Below, in pieces: positions 35,351-46,698 of a stretch of DNA of 64,000 bases. A model generated the notes under the pieces. It did no database searches and was not told the origin of the DNA. It worked only from the letters and a program-made list of their open reading frames with translations. The position numbers and the translations under genes were made by a program. Origin of the DNA: Tulasnella sp. 424 (lineage: Eukaryota > Basidiomycota > Agaricomycetes > Cantharellales > Tulasnellaceae); assembly GCA_019633425.1 (NCBI GenBank), contig WSUB01000035.1, forward strand, positions 124,001 to 188,000. The letters are read 5' to 3'. Each line of letters begins with the position of its first letter. Positions within the stretch are counted from its first letter, which is position 1.

Positions 35351-37766
35351 ATGCTTTGTTCTATAGCCCTCCTTGTGGCGTTGGGCACATCATTAGCATT
35401 CCCATCTGCTTCCGCTTTCGGCAATAACCATTTCAGAAAACGAGATCCGCTACAACCAAGACAGACATCTACAACTACAGCACCCGCCTACAGCACCGAA
35501 TATTACTTTGACCAGCTAATCGACCATGCAAACCCAGCCGCCGGTACCTTCAAACAACGCTACTTCTTCAGCGATCAGTATTACACATCGCAAGGCTCAC
35601 CCATCGTCATTGGAACTCCTGGAGAGCAGTCCGCAGATGGATTCTATACCGATCTCACTGGTCTTTCAATGATGCACGCGATGTTGCAGGTTTGGGGAGC
35701 CGCAGGCGTCGTCCTCGAACGTAAGCTTTTTTCGGGTTTTCTTGCTGCGGAAGAGACCGACCCCTGCTCACGCCGCCATCGTTTACCCGTCCTACCGTTA
35801 GATCGTTACTGGGGAAAATCTTCACCTTATTCTACGTTGACCGCTCCCAATCTTCAATTCCTTACTGTCAATCAGGCTATTGACGATTATCAAGTGAGTG
35901 TCGGGGATCAACGTCCATACCCGACCTTCCCTTTTCGTTTTCATCCGGCCACCCTGCGCCGCCCCTTCCCTTTTGTCTCTCTTTTCAACGAAGAGACCCG
36001 TGTGCTTACTTGTACGTCGCTTTGTAGTACTTTGTTCAAAACGTAAAACTTCCATGGGCTAGTGGAAGCTACAACAGCACCCCTACGGCTACACCTTGGG
36101 TGAACGTTGGATGCAGTTATCCGTGAGTTCCAAGCCTCCTGCCAAGCTACACCACCCTCTAACGTTTCGTTCATCATTTCTCTTAGCGGTCTCCTCGTCG
36201 CTTATACCCAAGAAAAATACCCCGACCTCTTCGCCGCTGGTTACGCAACGAGCGCTCCCGTCAACGCTGATGGCGATTTCTGGTCCGTCGAACTACCCTC
36301 TCCACCACCAGCCTATGGGAAATCTAATCCGTATCGCTTTTCAGGGAGTACTGGGAACCCATCGAAGAAGGCATGCCCAAAAACTGCAGTACCGACATGG
36401 CCGCCGCGATGGCCTCCATCGACAATACCCTGTCCACTGGAACATCCGACCAAATCACCGCCTTGAAGACCCAATTCGGCATGCAAGCCCTCGAAAACGA
36501 CGATTTCGGCGCTGCTCTCCAATACCCCGTGAACACCTGGCAAGATTTGCAAGCCGCCAGTTTCGCTCAAAAGGGCACCTCGCTGTTCCACCAATTCTGC
36601 GACGCCATCGAAACCAATGCCGACGGAACGCAGAATACGAACGCGCAAGGTGTTGGCATGCCTCAAGCGTTGACGAACTGGGCTGCTGCCTTCAAGACCA
36701 TTGGACCTGACGCGAATTGCCCAAATACCGGCGGAGCGTGTTATGCGACTACGAACCCCAACTCGCCGACGTATACGAATACGAGTGTCACGGATGATTA
36801 TTCTCGTGGGTGGATTTGGTTGTTGTGCACTCAGTTGGGATTCTTCCAAGGTAAGCTGTCTCTGATGTGGTACGGTCGAAGGGACTCTGTGGCTGACCAG
36901 CTGGTGTTTTTCTTAATCTCCCTACACCCTCCAACCCTTTAGTCGGCGACCCAGGCAACTCCTCGTCCATCGTCTCCAGCCAAGTCACCACTGAATACGC
37001 ACAACGTCAATGCTCTTACTACTTCCCGCTCGCCGACGGAACCCACTCCACTTACAACTTCTCTCAACCCGTCGCGAGTCTCAACAGTCAATTCAAGGGC
37101 TGGAACGTCGTGGGCAACAACCTCTTCGTCGTCAACGGTCAATATGACCCGTGGCGTTCCGCTTCCCTCTCGTCCAAATGGGCACCATCCTTCGTCGACA
37201 CCCCCACCCAAGAAATCACCGTCATCCCCAACGCTCACCACTGCTGGGACTACTACCTGATGAACACCCAAGTCGACGACAACGTCAAGTCCGTTCAAAA
37301 CCAGGGTCTCCTCCAAATTCATGGTTGGCTGCAAACCTGGTACACCAACCACCCCGGCGTGACCAACAACCTCCCCAACCTGGCCAGCACGGCCAATTCG
37401 GACCCCGTCGGAGAGACGTTGAACAACATCAACGGAACGGACACCGGCCTCTTAAACGACCTAAAGGACAAAGTCAACGAACTGGCCGCGAACAAGAAGC
37501 TCGTTCTGATCTCGTATTCTCTGAATGCGGTCTTGCTCGTGGCGTTGATCGTCGTCGTTATATTCTTGATCAAGACCAAGAGAGCCGTGTCCAAGTTTTC
37601 CGCAATTCCCAAGTCAGAACCCACAGGGTCGTCGATCCCCATGGTTGCGCGGTGGAGCGTGAGCAAAAGTCCTCAGCCGACCCCGCAGTCGGGAGAGTAC
37701 GGTGGTGCTCCTATCGTTGGTGGGAGAGGACAGTATCATCATCTCAAAGATGATCAGGCGGTGTAG
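35351..37766 (+). CDS. S28-3: membrane-anchored S28 serine peptidase, complete reference copy
   Basis: Six exons (35351-35720, 35802-35893, 36028-36122, 36187-36282, 36345-36850, 36943-37766) give 660 residues and close exactly. A signal peptide (MLCSIALLVALGTSLAF) is followed by a dibasic KR site in FRKRDPLQ. The S28 domain has FDQLIDHANPAAGTFKQRYFF, EHRYWGKS, the nucleophile motif GCSYPG (Ser codon 36115-36117), VNGQYDPWRSASLSS with the Asp, and NAHHCWDY with the His. Family members cleave after proline: prolyl carboxypeptidase removes C-terminal residues, DPP7 removes N-terminal dipeptides. A short heptad-like helix, one transmembrane segment (LISYSLNAVLLVALIVVVIFLI) and a 60-residue tail ending GQYHHLKDDQAV follow. 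This predicts a type I membrane peptidase facing the lumen or cell exterior. The YHHL motif fits an endosomal/vacuolar sorting signal. It is the only plus-strand member. Confidence 0.93.
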
Positions 37767-39487
37767 AGGGACAGGTTTCTCGTCGTATCAGTGCCGGCAC
37801 TACTCCTCTCTCCCCCACACACTATTTCCGCTCATTGCATTTTCGTTTTTCTTGCCTCTTTCGTCATCAAATATGGTCTCCATGTGTATTCTACCTCCTG
37901 GTTTTTTTTTTTTGGCCCTCATTTCATCTTTATTGGGCCTCTTGCGTGGACATCGCGCCGTACGTACGTAGTACACGTCGCATGTCTCTCCCCATCCCCA
38001 TCCCACTTTGGAATCCCCAACCTCCTCCGCTCGTTAATCACAAAATGCCATTTTTGGAACGGACTTTCTCTCTCCCTAGTACACGCGCCGTCTGTTGAAG
38101 CGCTTCGCTTGGGTGTCAGTGATACATACAGCTTTCAGCAAGAAATGGATATTTGGCTATGACGTCCGACGCCACGCCGAAGGCTGTTTATTGGTCAGGG
38201 CTTTGCCCAGGCTAAGCGCCAGCCGAACCTCCTTAACGTCGGGGGAAGGAGAGGGGGAGCATGAGACGGGCGCTTTTGGGTGCAGCAAATCACGTTGGGT
38301 CTTTGAATCTATCCCGATCGGCAAGAGGCACCGGTACCTGTGCGAAAGCCAAGAGAGGATACTCAGACACAGTTCCCACACCAAGCATGAAACGGAAGTA
38401 GCGCCAACTGTAACGCGTGCAAATACCAGACCCGAAGCCATATATCTCGGCGTCCGTTAGAGCTTCTTATTGTCTGCATCGCGGCCACCTAAAGGGAGCA
38501 CCCACGTCCGCTGAGCAGTATGTAAGGATCGTTATAATGCCTAAAGGGCTTCTCACAGTCGTTTGGGTAGCAAATTCAGTGAGCTTTTGCTCGCTGTGGT
38601 CCCCTTTCTTTCCGTTGGAGGGATGCCAAGACAGATCCGGAATGTGCGGTGCTGGTTTCCTGGGGTGGAAGTCTGTACGTGACTTCAACAAGAAGCACCG
38701 CCTCACCCCGCCTCTCAAGCAACGCTAACCACTTGAAGGTTCTATTCGTGGACGCACAGCGACCCGTCGGCCATTACAAGCCTCTAGTTACTGGCATTTG
38801 AAAGCATTCTTCACCCTGACTGTGATTGCTTCATCGGGCTAGTGGGCTTACGCAAGGTACGAAGAGCGCTCATCCTTGTGCCAGTCATGATGATTCAGGA
38901 AGCCGACGAAGTAATCCAAAGTAGTATGTTACCACTACACTCAGAAATTTTGCCTGCTGCTCCTATCGGTGCACTTGCTCGCCTACGCGGGTCTTCACCT
39001 ACTCGTCCGTATTCGGAAGGATGAACGATGCACTCTGGTCGGGTGCAGTGCCAAGTTCACAAACAGACGCGCGGCTTTCCGACGACATCGCTTGAAAGCC
39101 AAGACAAAGATCCTGGGAGAATTACGTATCTCTACTCACGGAGCGCTCTCGTGGCTGTCCGTTGTATGTACAGCTGTGATGCTGACTGGGGAATGCCAAG
39201 CCCTATCGTCAGTGTTTGCGCATTCGACGGCCCAGGACTGCCCTTCCAGACTTTGTATTGCTCGTCTTGGAACCGCGTCACCTGTTCAGCTGCATGCAGT
39301 GTTGAGGCGGACTACGCCCGAGCGTACAACTCCGTCGATTGGACTGTGGGCAAGTCTACACTATATAACTCGTTCACCTAGATTGCCATCTAGTCCTCAT
39401 CAGTTCAGTCTTCATTCTTCTCATCTCTTCTTCTTACTTTACTCGCATTTCTTAACCTTCTTCTCTACATACTTTTCTTCTGCTCCC
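37767..39487. repeat. S28-3 3' flank and left part of duplicated block A
   Basis: From about 38331 onward the sequence is the left arm of block A and matches 46699-48039 closely, apart from the MITE insertion in the latter. Shared text includes CGAAAGCCAAGAGAGGATACTC and GCATAAAGGGCTTCTC / GCCTAAAGGGCTTCTC. Open frames in it are not conserved between the two copies, so I treat it as noncoding K4 upstream sequence. ACTATATAAC at about 39359-39368 is the K4 TATA box. Confidence 0.7.
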
Positions 39488-40043
39488 ATGGCTCCATCAT
39501 CTCTTCTCACTGCTCGCTCCGGTGACGGTATCAGTATTACATCGGCTTCCGTCAAGAAGGGCCACCCCACAGTTGTCAAATATTCGTGGAAGTTCCACGA
39601 CAAGAGCCCCGACTAGTGGGTCTTTTGCTATGATAGATAGTCACTGATGAGACTAATTGGTTTTTTTTTTGAATGGCTAGCTTCGCCGTTGGAATCATTG
39701 AGGTGTCGTCGAAGGAATTCTTCCGACTTGGCGATTACGTCGAAACTCGTGGCCACGGGGGAGATGGCAAGGGAAAGGATACTGTTTCCATTGAAGTCCT
39801 GAAGCACCACCCTGGGTGAGCTCTTTTCAAAAAGGATGGACTGAAATTCTAGTCTGGGCACTAATTGACGCTTCATTGCTCGCAGCAAATACAACCTTGT
39901 TCTTATAGACACTACGTGAGGCCCAATCGTTGGCTTTCCGATTTGCGAGGAGAGATCTAAACAATTTTTCTGTTCCCTTTAGCGACTACGGCGGCGAATT
40001 AGCTAAGAGCAAAGCGTTCCAGGTCAAGAAGAGCGATTTCTAA
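39488..40043 (+). CDS. Small leaderless beta-sandwich protein K4
   Basis: Four exons (39488-39615, 39681-39815, 39886-39915, 39983-40043) give 117 residues. Begins MAPSSLLTARSGDGISITSAS and continues VVKYSWKFHDKSPDYFAV, GHGGDGKGKDTVSIE and KYNLVLIDT to the terminus QVKKSDF. The 30-nt third exon and 61-nt fourth exon are as in the rest of the family. Near-identical to K5 at 48.0 kb, with which it was duplicated together with neighbouring S28 genes. The TATA box ACTATATAAC lies about 125 bases upstream. No signal peptide. Function unknown. Confidence 0.82.
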
Positions 40044-40416
40044 GCTCATCCCTGGATCGTGACATAGCAACTTCTGGTTGGACCCTATGCGTGCCTTTGG
40101 CGTTAGCACGGACTTGTATCGTATGACACTTCCACCCGTCTTATGAAATATATGCGGCTGCAAAGCCTACTCCACGTTTAACGTTATGTCGTGAGGTTCG
40201 GGATGAGACGAACGGGTAGGGGCCGCGGATATTAAGAAACTATGAACGCGGAAGTCTATAAGCGACCATCTAGAGAACAAGTCAACGTCGCTCGAGAGGC
40301 GAATCAAGGAAGGGATATAGGTGGTACTGTGCACGTGGAATGGAGGTTCTAACTGAACTCCGTCCAGCAGTACTGACATTTTTAGGCAAACTAATTACAT
40401 CCATGCATAATATAAG
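40044..40416. other. Convergent 3' region of K4 and S28-4
   Basis: 373 bases between convergent genes, repeated at 48591-48979 and, degraded, at about 60890-61240. Shared stretches include CTTCTGGTTGGACCC, ATATGCGGCTGCAAAGCCTACTCCA and ATGGAGGTTCTAA. Confidence 0.7.
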
Positions 40417-42648
40417 CTATTGCTCGGGTGGCACCGATTCCGGGGTTTCAGAAAATCTCGACGGATCCTCCCACCCTTTCATCATAGCCATCACTTCAAC
40501 TGTGTCCATCAAGTCCGCTTCAACTGTGTCCTTCAAGTCCGTTGAGACGGTGGCATGAGCACCGGAAATGTTGTTCAACGTCGCACTCGCAGCATTCTCC
40601 TTCCCGGAAATACCAGCCGAGTGGGACAGGTTGTTGGGGACTTCCGGGTGGTTCATATACCAGTGCTGCAACCACTCACGAATTCGAACTAGGGCTTTAG
40701 TTTGAACTTTCTTGACATTGGGATCGAGCTCTCCGTTTACCAAGCGGTAGTCCCAGCAATGAGTGGCGTTAGGGATGACGTGGATATCTAGGATATCTTC
40801 GATATTGAGTTCGGGGTAACGGTCCATCCACAGGGGCGAGAGAGAAACAGAACGCCAAGGATCGAATTGGCCGTTGACGACAAAGAGCCGTTCCGCCATG
40901 ATGTTCCAGCCTTTGAATTGGCGGTTAAATTCGCCGACGGGTTTAGAGAAGTCGGTAGCGGAGTGGTCTCTTTCGGCCAGGGGGAAGTAGTGGGAACATT
41001 GACGCTGGAAGTAAGCAGGAGTGACCTGACTGGAGACGATGGAGGAATTCCGGCTTGAGCCACCGACCGCATTTTTTTCAGGAGGGAGAATGTGCGAGAA
41101 CGGGATAAAAATAAAGATCCAGTAAACACCAAGCCGTTTCACAGGAACCGAAAAATGGTTGTACTACCTTACCTTGGAACCAGCCCAACTGGGTACATAA
41201 CATCCACGTCCACGCACGAGAATGCTCATCCAACACCTCTTTCACCGTAAATTTCTCGGCCCTGTGATCCGCCGTCGAAAAGCACGCTGGTAAGATATTG
41301 CGGCATTCCCTGTAACGCCTTGACGCCTTGAATGCTTTGGCCCAATTCTCCAGTGCTAGAGGCATGCCGACACCTCGAACATCCATATTTATAGTTTTAT
41401 CTGCCTTTGTTTCGATGGTATCGCAGAACTTGTAAAACTCCGACGTCAATTCGTGACTGTAAGTATAAGCCTGGAGGTCTTGCCATGTGTTCAAAGGATA
41501 TTGTAACGCATAGGCGAAATCGTCGTTGGCGAGAACTTGCAAGCCGAATTTTCTCTTCAACGCTTTGGCTTCTTTTGATGTTGGATTCGACAAGACTTTG
41601 TCGATATGGGCGACTGCTTCAGACAAGTCGGCACTGCAGTTCTTTGGCATGCCTTCTTCGATGGGCTCCCAGTACTCCCTGAGGATTCGACGTGTCAGAG
41701 TCTCAAGCGGTACTGGCGAGAAAAGTGTAACGAACCAGAAATCGCCGTCAGCGTTGACGGGAGCACTGGACGCATAACCGGCTGCGAAGAGATCGGGGTA
41801 CTTCTCTTGAGTAAAAGCGACAAGGAGACCGCTGATTAGGTTGAGAGAAAGTATCAGAGTGCGAAAAAGCATCGTAAGAAGTTTAGGACTTACGGATAAC
41901 TGCATCCGATATTGACCCAGGGAGTTACGCTAGGGGTGCTACTGAAGCTGTCGCTAGCCCATGGAAGGTCAACGTTCTCAACGAAATACTGAATATGACG
42001 CTTGCGTCAGCACCAGCCCAAGCAGGCAACCCAGATGGAAATGACGACGGCTGCTGTCTATAACCGTTAATCCTGGGCTCACTTTATAGTCTTCGATTGC
42101 TTGATTGACCGTCAGAAACGTAAGATTCTTGGCAGTCAGCGTGTCGTAAGGTGAGGATTTACCCCAATACCGATCTGATGGTACGGACAACGGAGGGTGG
42201 CGTGAGCTGGCCTGGTTCATTTCGACCGCCCGGAATTCCGCGGTTGCGTAAATGAAAACCTACGTTCGAGGACTACACCCGCAGCCCCCCAGTTCTCCAA
42301 CATCGCGCTCATTATCGAGCCCTCGGTCAGATCGGCGTGGTATCCATCCGCAGATTTCTCTCCAGGAGTACCAATCACGATTGGTGAACCTGGACCGTTG
42401 TAGTGCTGGTCGCTGAAGAAGTAGCGTTGTTTGAAGGTACCAAGAGACGGATTTTCATGGTCGATTAGCTGATGGAAGTAATACTCTGTACTATAGTCGT
42501 TCACTGTTGCGGGTGAAGCGTGGTTGGGTGCCTCTGGTGTTCGGAGGAAACCAGGTTGTCGTAGATCCTGACTGTTCAGAGCAGAAGCTGAAGAGAAAAT
42601 TATGGATGCGCTAAGCACTTGAAGGAGGGTAATGGGAGGGCGCATCAT
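40417..42648 (-). CDS. S28-4: secreted-type S28 peptidase with a broken last splice acceptor
   Basis: Exons 42648-42264, 42174-42083, 41988-41894, 41831-41737/41736 and 41678-41173 match S28-6 exon for exon. The last coding part runs to 40417. Signal peptide MMRPPITLLQVLSASIIF, S28 blocks, nucleophile motif GCSYPG, VNGQFDPW and NATHCWDY are all present. The acceptor of the last intron is AG in S28-6 (plus-strand CTGC) but GG here (plus-strand CCGC, 41067-41068). Retaining the intron brings a stop after WFQGKVV..., and the next AG shifts the frame. Either event removes the Asp and His. The coding sequence downstream is otherwise open. There is no transmembrane segment: the C-terminus ends ESVPPEQ after a helix with two DTVE repeats. 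Either a recent pseudogene or a locus making a truncated protein. A genuine non-AG acceptor is not excluded. Confidence 0.8.
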
Positions 42649-43053
42649 ATCTGGAGAGGACAAAGAGAGACGGGGAGGCTTTCAGAGAGTCTTATATAAC
42701 GAACGAACAGGGTTCACGAGACCTCCGCTCCAAGCCGTCGCTTCGCGCCATCCATCCGCCCAAGGCGCTCATTTTGAGGCTTGAATGAGAATTCCCTCGG
42801 TCGCCCCCTACTGGGCGTTCCTCTTTCCGTCACTGGCACTGCCGGAACATTGATCGGTGTGGTCTGATATATTAATATCAAGCATTCGCAACGCTGGAAG
42901 TAATCGCCGTTCCGGCAGGAGCTGTCAAACAAACGTTCTAAATTCACGTACTAACCAAAGCGAACGAAGGAGCAGGGAATAAAGAAGGCAGAAATGAGAG
43001 ACAAGCTTAATCAAATAGTACGCATCCATGTGTAAGTCGCTCACATCAGCTTT
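42649..43053. promoter_or_regulatory. S28-4 promoter region
   Basis: 405 bases. CTTATATAAC at 42691-42700 gives a TATA box about 45 bases before the S28-4 start on the minus strand. Upstream of it is CTGCCGGAACATTGATCGGTG followed by TGATATATTAAT, both repeated in front of S28-6 (about 51412-51450) and, without a gene, near 46000. Confidence 0.55.
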
Positions 43054-45293
43054 CTACACCGTTTGGTCTTTGAGGTGCTGGTACTTCTTTTCCAGTTCCC
43101 TCTGTGGAATCCCTCCATTCTCCGTGCTCCACCTCGGGATTGAAGACGACTTGGGACTCGTCCTCTTCGTGATGACGAAGAATACAAGGGCAACGATTGC
43201 CGGAAGTGCCAAGACCCCATTCAGGCTATATGAGGTTATCGTCACCGTCTTCTTCGAGGATAAGTCGTCAACCTTTTCCTCCAAGTTGTTCAAGATGGCC
43301 TCACGAGTCTCGTTGGTGTGGCACGCCTCTTCGATCGTTTGAACACGCATTGCAGTAACAGGCTTCTTGACATCCGGATGTTTCGCGTACCAATCTTGCA
43401 GCCAAATGCCAATCTGCTGGATGCCGTCGCATTGAACGGCTCTGACGTCAGGATTTATATCGCCGTTGTTCCAGTGCAAATCCCAGCAGTGATGGGCTCC
43501 GGGAATAACGGTGGCCTTCTGAGTAGCGGTGTTGACGAAAGGGGGGGCCCAATAGGATGACAGAGAGACAGAACGCCAAGGATCGAATTCACCGTTGACA
43601 GTGAATAGGTTTTTTCCAACGACGTTCCAGCTCTTGAATTGGGTGTTAAAAGCTTCGGCGGATTTAAGAAGGTTATAGTTGGGAGGTGTACCATTGGCGA
43701 GAGGGAATTCTTTGTTGCACCGACGTTCATAGTATGCAGGGGTGACTTGGCCAGAAGAGATAGAGACCTTTCCGGGATTACCAGCTAAATTTCAGGGGAG
43801 GTATGAGGGGTTTTCCAAGTCAGTTCGCATGCCTTTGGGCCATAAATGTGATTCCCTTACGTAGGAACCACCCCAACTGGGTGCACAATAGCCACGACCA
43901 TGTACTCCCGTACGTATACGAATCAGAGACTGCCGTTTTCTTATACATCTCCGAATTCGGGTCCGAAGTGCTCCAACAGGCTCCATTAATTTGCGGGCAA
44001 GTCTTATCAGGAAATAAAGCCTTGAATGCTTTCGCCCAATTCTCCAGCGCTTGAAGCATTCCGATTCCTTGAGCGCTCGTATTTGGACTCCCGTCGCTAA
44101 ATCTCTCGATGGCATCGCAGAGTTTGTAAACTTGTGAGTACTTCTTCTGATTGAAGTCATTGGGCTGCGCATTTTGCCACTGAGTGAATGGGAATTGGAG
44201 GCGACTGGCGAAATCGTCGTTGGCAAGAGCTTTCATGCCGAATTTCTCCTTTAACGCGTTAACTTCGTCTGATGGACCCTTCGACATGACCTGATCCATA
44301 TGTGCGACAGCTGCGGTCAAGTCGGAAGTGCAGTTCTTCGGCATACCATCCTCGATGGGCTTCCAGTACTCCCTGACGATCCGACGTGTCAAAGATCTCA
44401 GCCGGTACTGGCAAGAATATTTCAACCCACCAGAAATTGCCGGAAGCGTTGAGGGGAGCACTGGACGCATAACCAGCTGCGAAGAGGTCGGGGTATTTCT
44501 GCTGGACAATAGTAACAAGTTGACCGCTACGAAGAGCAAGAGAATATATCAGAAAGAAATATCTCTCTGCAAGATATCTTGGTCTCACGCGTAGCTACCT
44601 CCCATATTGACCCAAAGAGTGACGCTGGGTTTGCTGCTGTAGCTGCCGCTGCCACGGGCCCACGGAAGGTCTACATTTTCAATGAAGTACTAAAAATGGC
44701 ACTCGAATTAGCATATCGACACCAGCCGTGTACAGTTGTTCATCCTCGACTCACTTTATAGTCTTCAATTGCCTGATTGACCGTAAGAAACGTAAGATTC
44801 TCAGTAGTCAGGCGGTCGAATGGTGAGGATTTGCCCCAATATCGATCTTGTGGTACGGACAACAGAGGGTGGAGTGAGTTGACCAGATTCATTTCGACAC
44901 TCGGCAGCTATTCAGAGGAAAAAACCTACGTTCGAGGACGACACCCGCAGCTCCCCATTCTTGCAGCATCTTATTCATCAACGAGGATCCAGTCAACTCG
45001 GTGTAGAATAAATCGACGGATAGCTCTCCGGGAGAATAGATGATGATGGGTGAGCCTTGGCCTTTGTAGAACTGATCGCTAAAGAAGTAGCGTTGTTTGA
45101 ATCCGCCAGCAGATGGATTCAAATGATCTATTAGCTGAATAAAATTATAGTCTGTGTTATATTTCTGCTCGTCGGGTGTTTGGAGAGGTTGGAGGGGTTC
45201 TCGCTTTCCGGAATATTGGCCGTTGAAAGCCGAGGCTGATGGGAAGGTTATGGTGGTACCGATTAACGCGAGGAGCATCATGGAGAGGAGCAT
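43054..45293 (-). CDS. S28-5: membrane-anchored S28 serine peptidase
   Basis: Six-exon gene with the S28-3 exon phases. Starts at the ATG giving MLLSMMLLALIGTTITF, a signal peptide, followed by a KR site in SGKREPLQ. The nucleophile motif is GGSYAG, the form closest to the classical mammalian GGSYGG/GGSYAG. The Asp motif VNGEFDPWRSVSLSS and the His motif GAHHCWDL are intact, so this copy should be active. The C-terminal part has AILNNLEEKVDDL, a heptad-like helix, then a transmembrane segment (LNGVLALPAIVALVFFVI) and a tail ending KKYQHLKDQTV with YQHL. The last donor follows CTAC, so a Pro codon replaces the usual Gln-Val junction after GWFL. Together with S28-4 it forms block A, matched by S28-6/S28-7 in block B. 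Confidence 0.9.
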
Positions 45294-46698
45294 CGTTGGC
45301 AGACTGAGGAAGAGGGGGAAATGACCTGGGGTAAGGGAGAGCACTGAAGACTTATGGGTCTTATAACGAGCGAGGAGAAAAGAGATGATCAAATTTGAAG
45401 TTTGAACGCTTCCAATACCGCCCATCGGGTGCCTGGCGCAACCGAGCAGAAGCCACTTCATGTCCAGCGGGCTTGAGGCGTCATCTGCGGCTGCTCATAT
45501 TAGACGCTAGAGCATAGGAGGTCACAGTCACCGAAGGTTCCGCGAACCATGATAGACACCCCTGGGTGTTGAAATCAGGCACGGTCTCCTCCAAGGGACT
45601 GACAAAAGCTGGCATTACCTCAATAGGTGTGATGAATCTCAGGGGTGTGGCCAATTGATCCCTGTATGTGGGGAACATGTTCGGTATTACAAGGCGCCTT
45701 CGGAGTAGTGTTGTCGCGAGTACGAGTAACTTGCGATCGCACTCATTACCGTATCTATTGGCTTCAGTAGAAGCAAACTTCGACATGTATCGTTGTACAT
45801 GCATGACGGTATCGTGGTTCCAATAGTGAAGTCGAAAAGTGCAGGAAGTGGAGGGAGCCTGGTGGCTTGGTGGCTTAAGCACGGGGTTAATTGTTTGCAT
45901 TTCGAGGCTTGTCCAGAAGTAAATTCACCCTGGCTTCCCTCCTCCGGGCGCCGCCCACTGGGCGTTCCTCGACAAGATCCTACCGTCACTGACATTGCCG
46001 GAACATCAATCGGTGTGGGAGTCTAATATATTAATATTAATATCAATCATTCACAACGCTGGGTAATCGCCGTTCCATCTAGAATTCCCTCTTCAAAGCC
46101 GACTTAGCGGGATGGGTGGTTCCGAGCTTCATGTCCATACAGCTGCCCGTCCTTGCAGACAAACTACTTCATGGGGCGGGTTGGAAATTTGAAAATGGTT
46201 AAGTGCCGTGTTTGTTGTTTACTTGAGGTTGTTTGTGAAGGGACTAGCACTACCGCGTCCTTTCTCGGGAAATCATGACAAGGATGATCAATGAGTTTTT
46301 AATGCACATTTCTACACTACCTATCACGTAGGTTTATGTTACCAACGGAGGATGGTTGAGGCATCTGTGAGCTAGCGGTCGAGAACTGGGTTCAGCTGAG
46401 TCGACCGAGCCGCCGGGGTGACAAACCTGCCCCAAAATATTTACCCTTCCCCAATAGGTCGGAGTGGACAACGAATATGCCCTCCCATTAGGATTAGCCA
46501 CTACAGACCCCGCGCCCCACCTAGTTAATTAGCTTGTCGGCAAGGATTAGGCCCGTATACTTGGAGTCTGTGGCTTTTCTGCATCTCGGGGTTGGGTTGA
46601 GGAACGTACGGGCACTTGCGTCAAGCTTCAACAGACTAACGGTCATACTGCATTCTTGTTCGTACATTGTAAAAAGTTGAAACGCAACACTTAAGAGG
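45294..46698. repeat. Flank of block A with copied promoter and intergenic repeats
   Basis: TTATAACGAG at 45361 is the S28-5 TATA region. Stretches at about 45485-45560 and 45640-45680 match the tandem repeat at 54592-55150. Stretches at about 45795-45895 match 59950-60055, and 45950-46085 matches the S28-4/S28-6 promoter. 46170-46700 matches 51620-51990. No coding sequence is conserved across the copies. Confidence 0.6.

Noticed and set aside
38331..39480. Long plus frames upstream of K4 and K5
   Set aside because: The frames differ between the two duplicated blocks through indels, so they are not under coding constraint.
42838..42870. Shared CTGCCGGAACAT-GATCGG element before S28-4 and S28-6 as a regulatory site
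   Set aside because: The copies come from a recent duplication, so similarity does not prove function. A gene-less copy near 46000 also argues for simple repetition.
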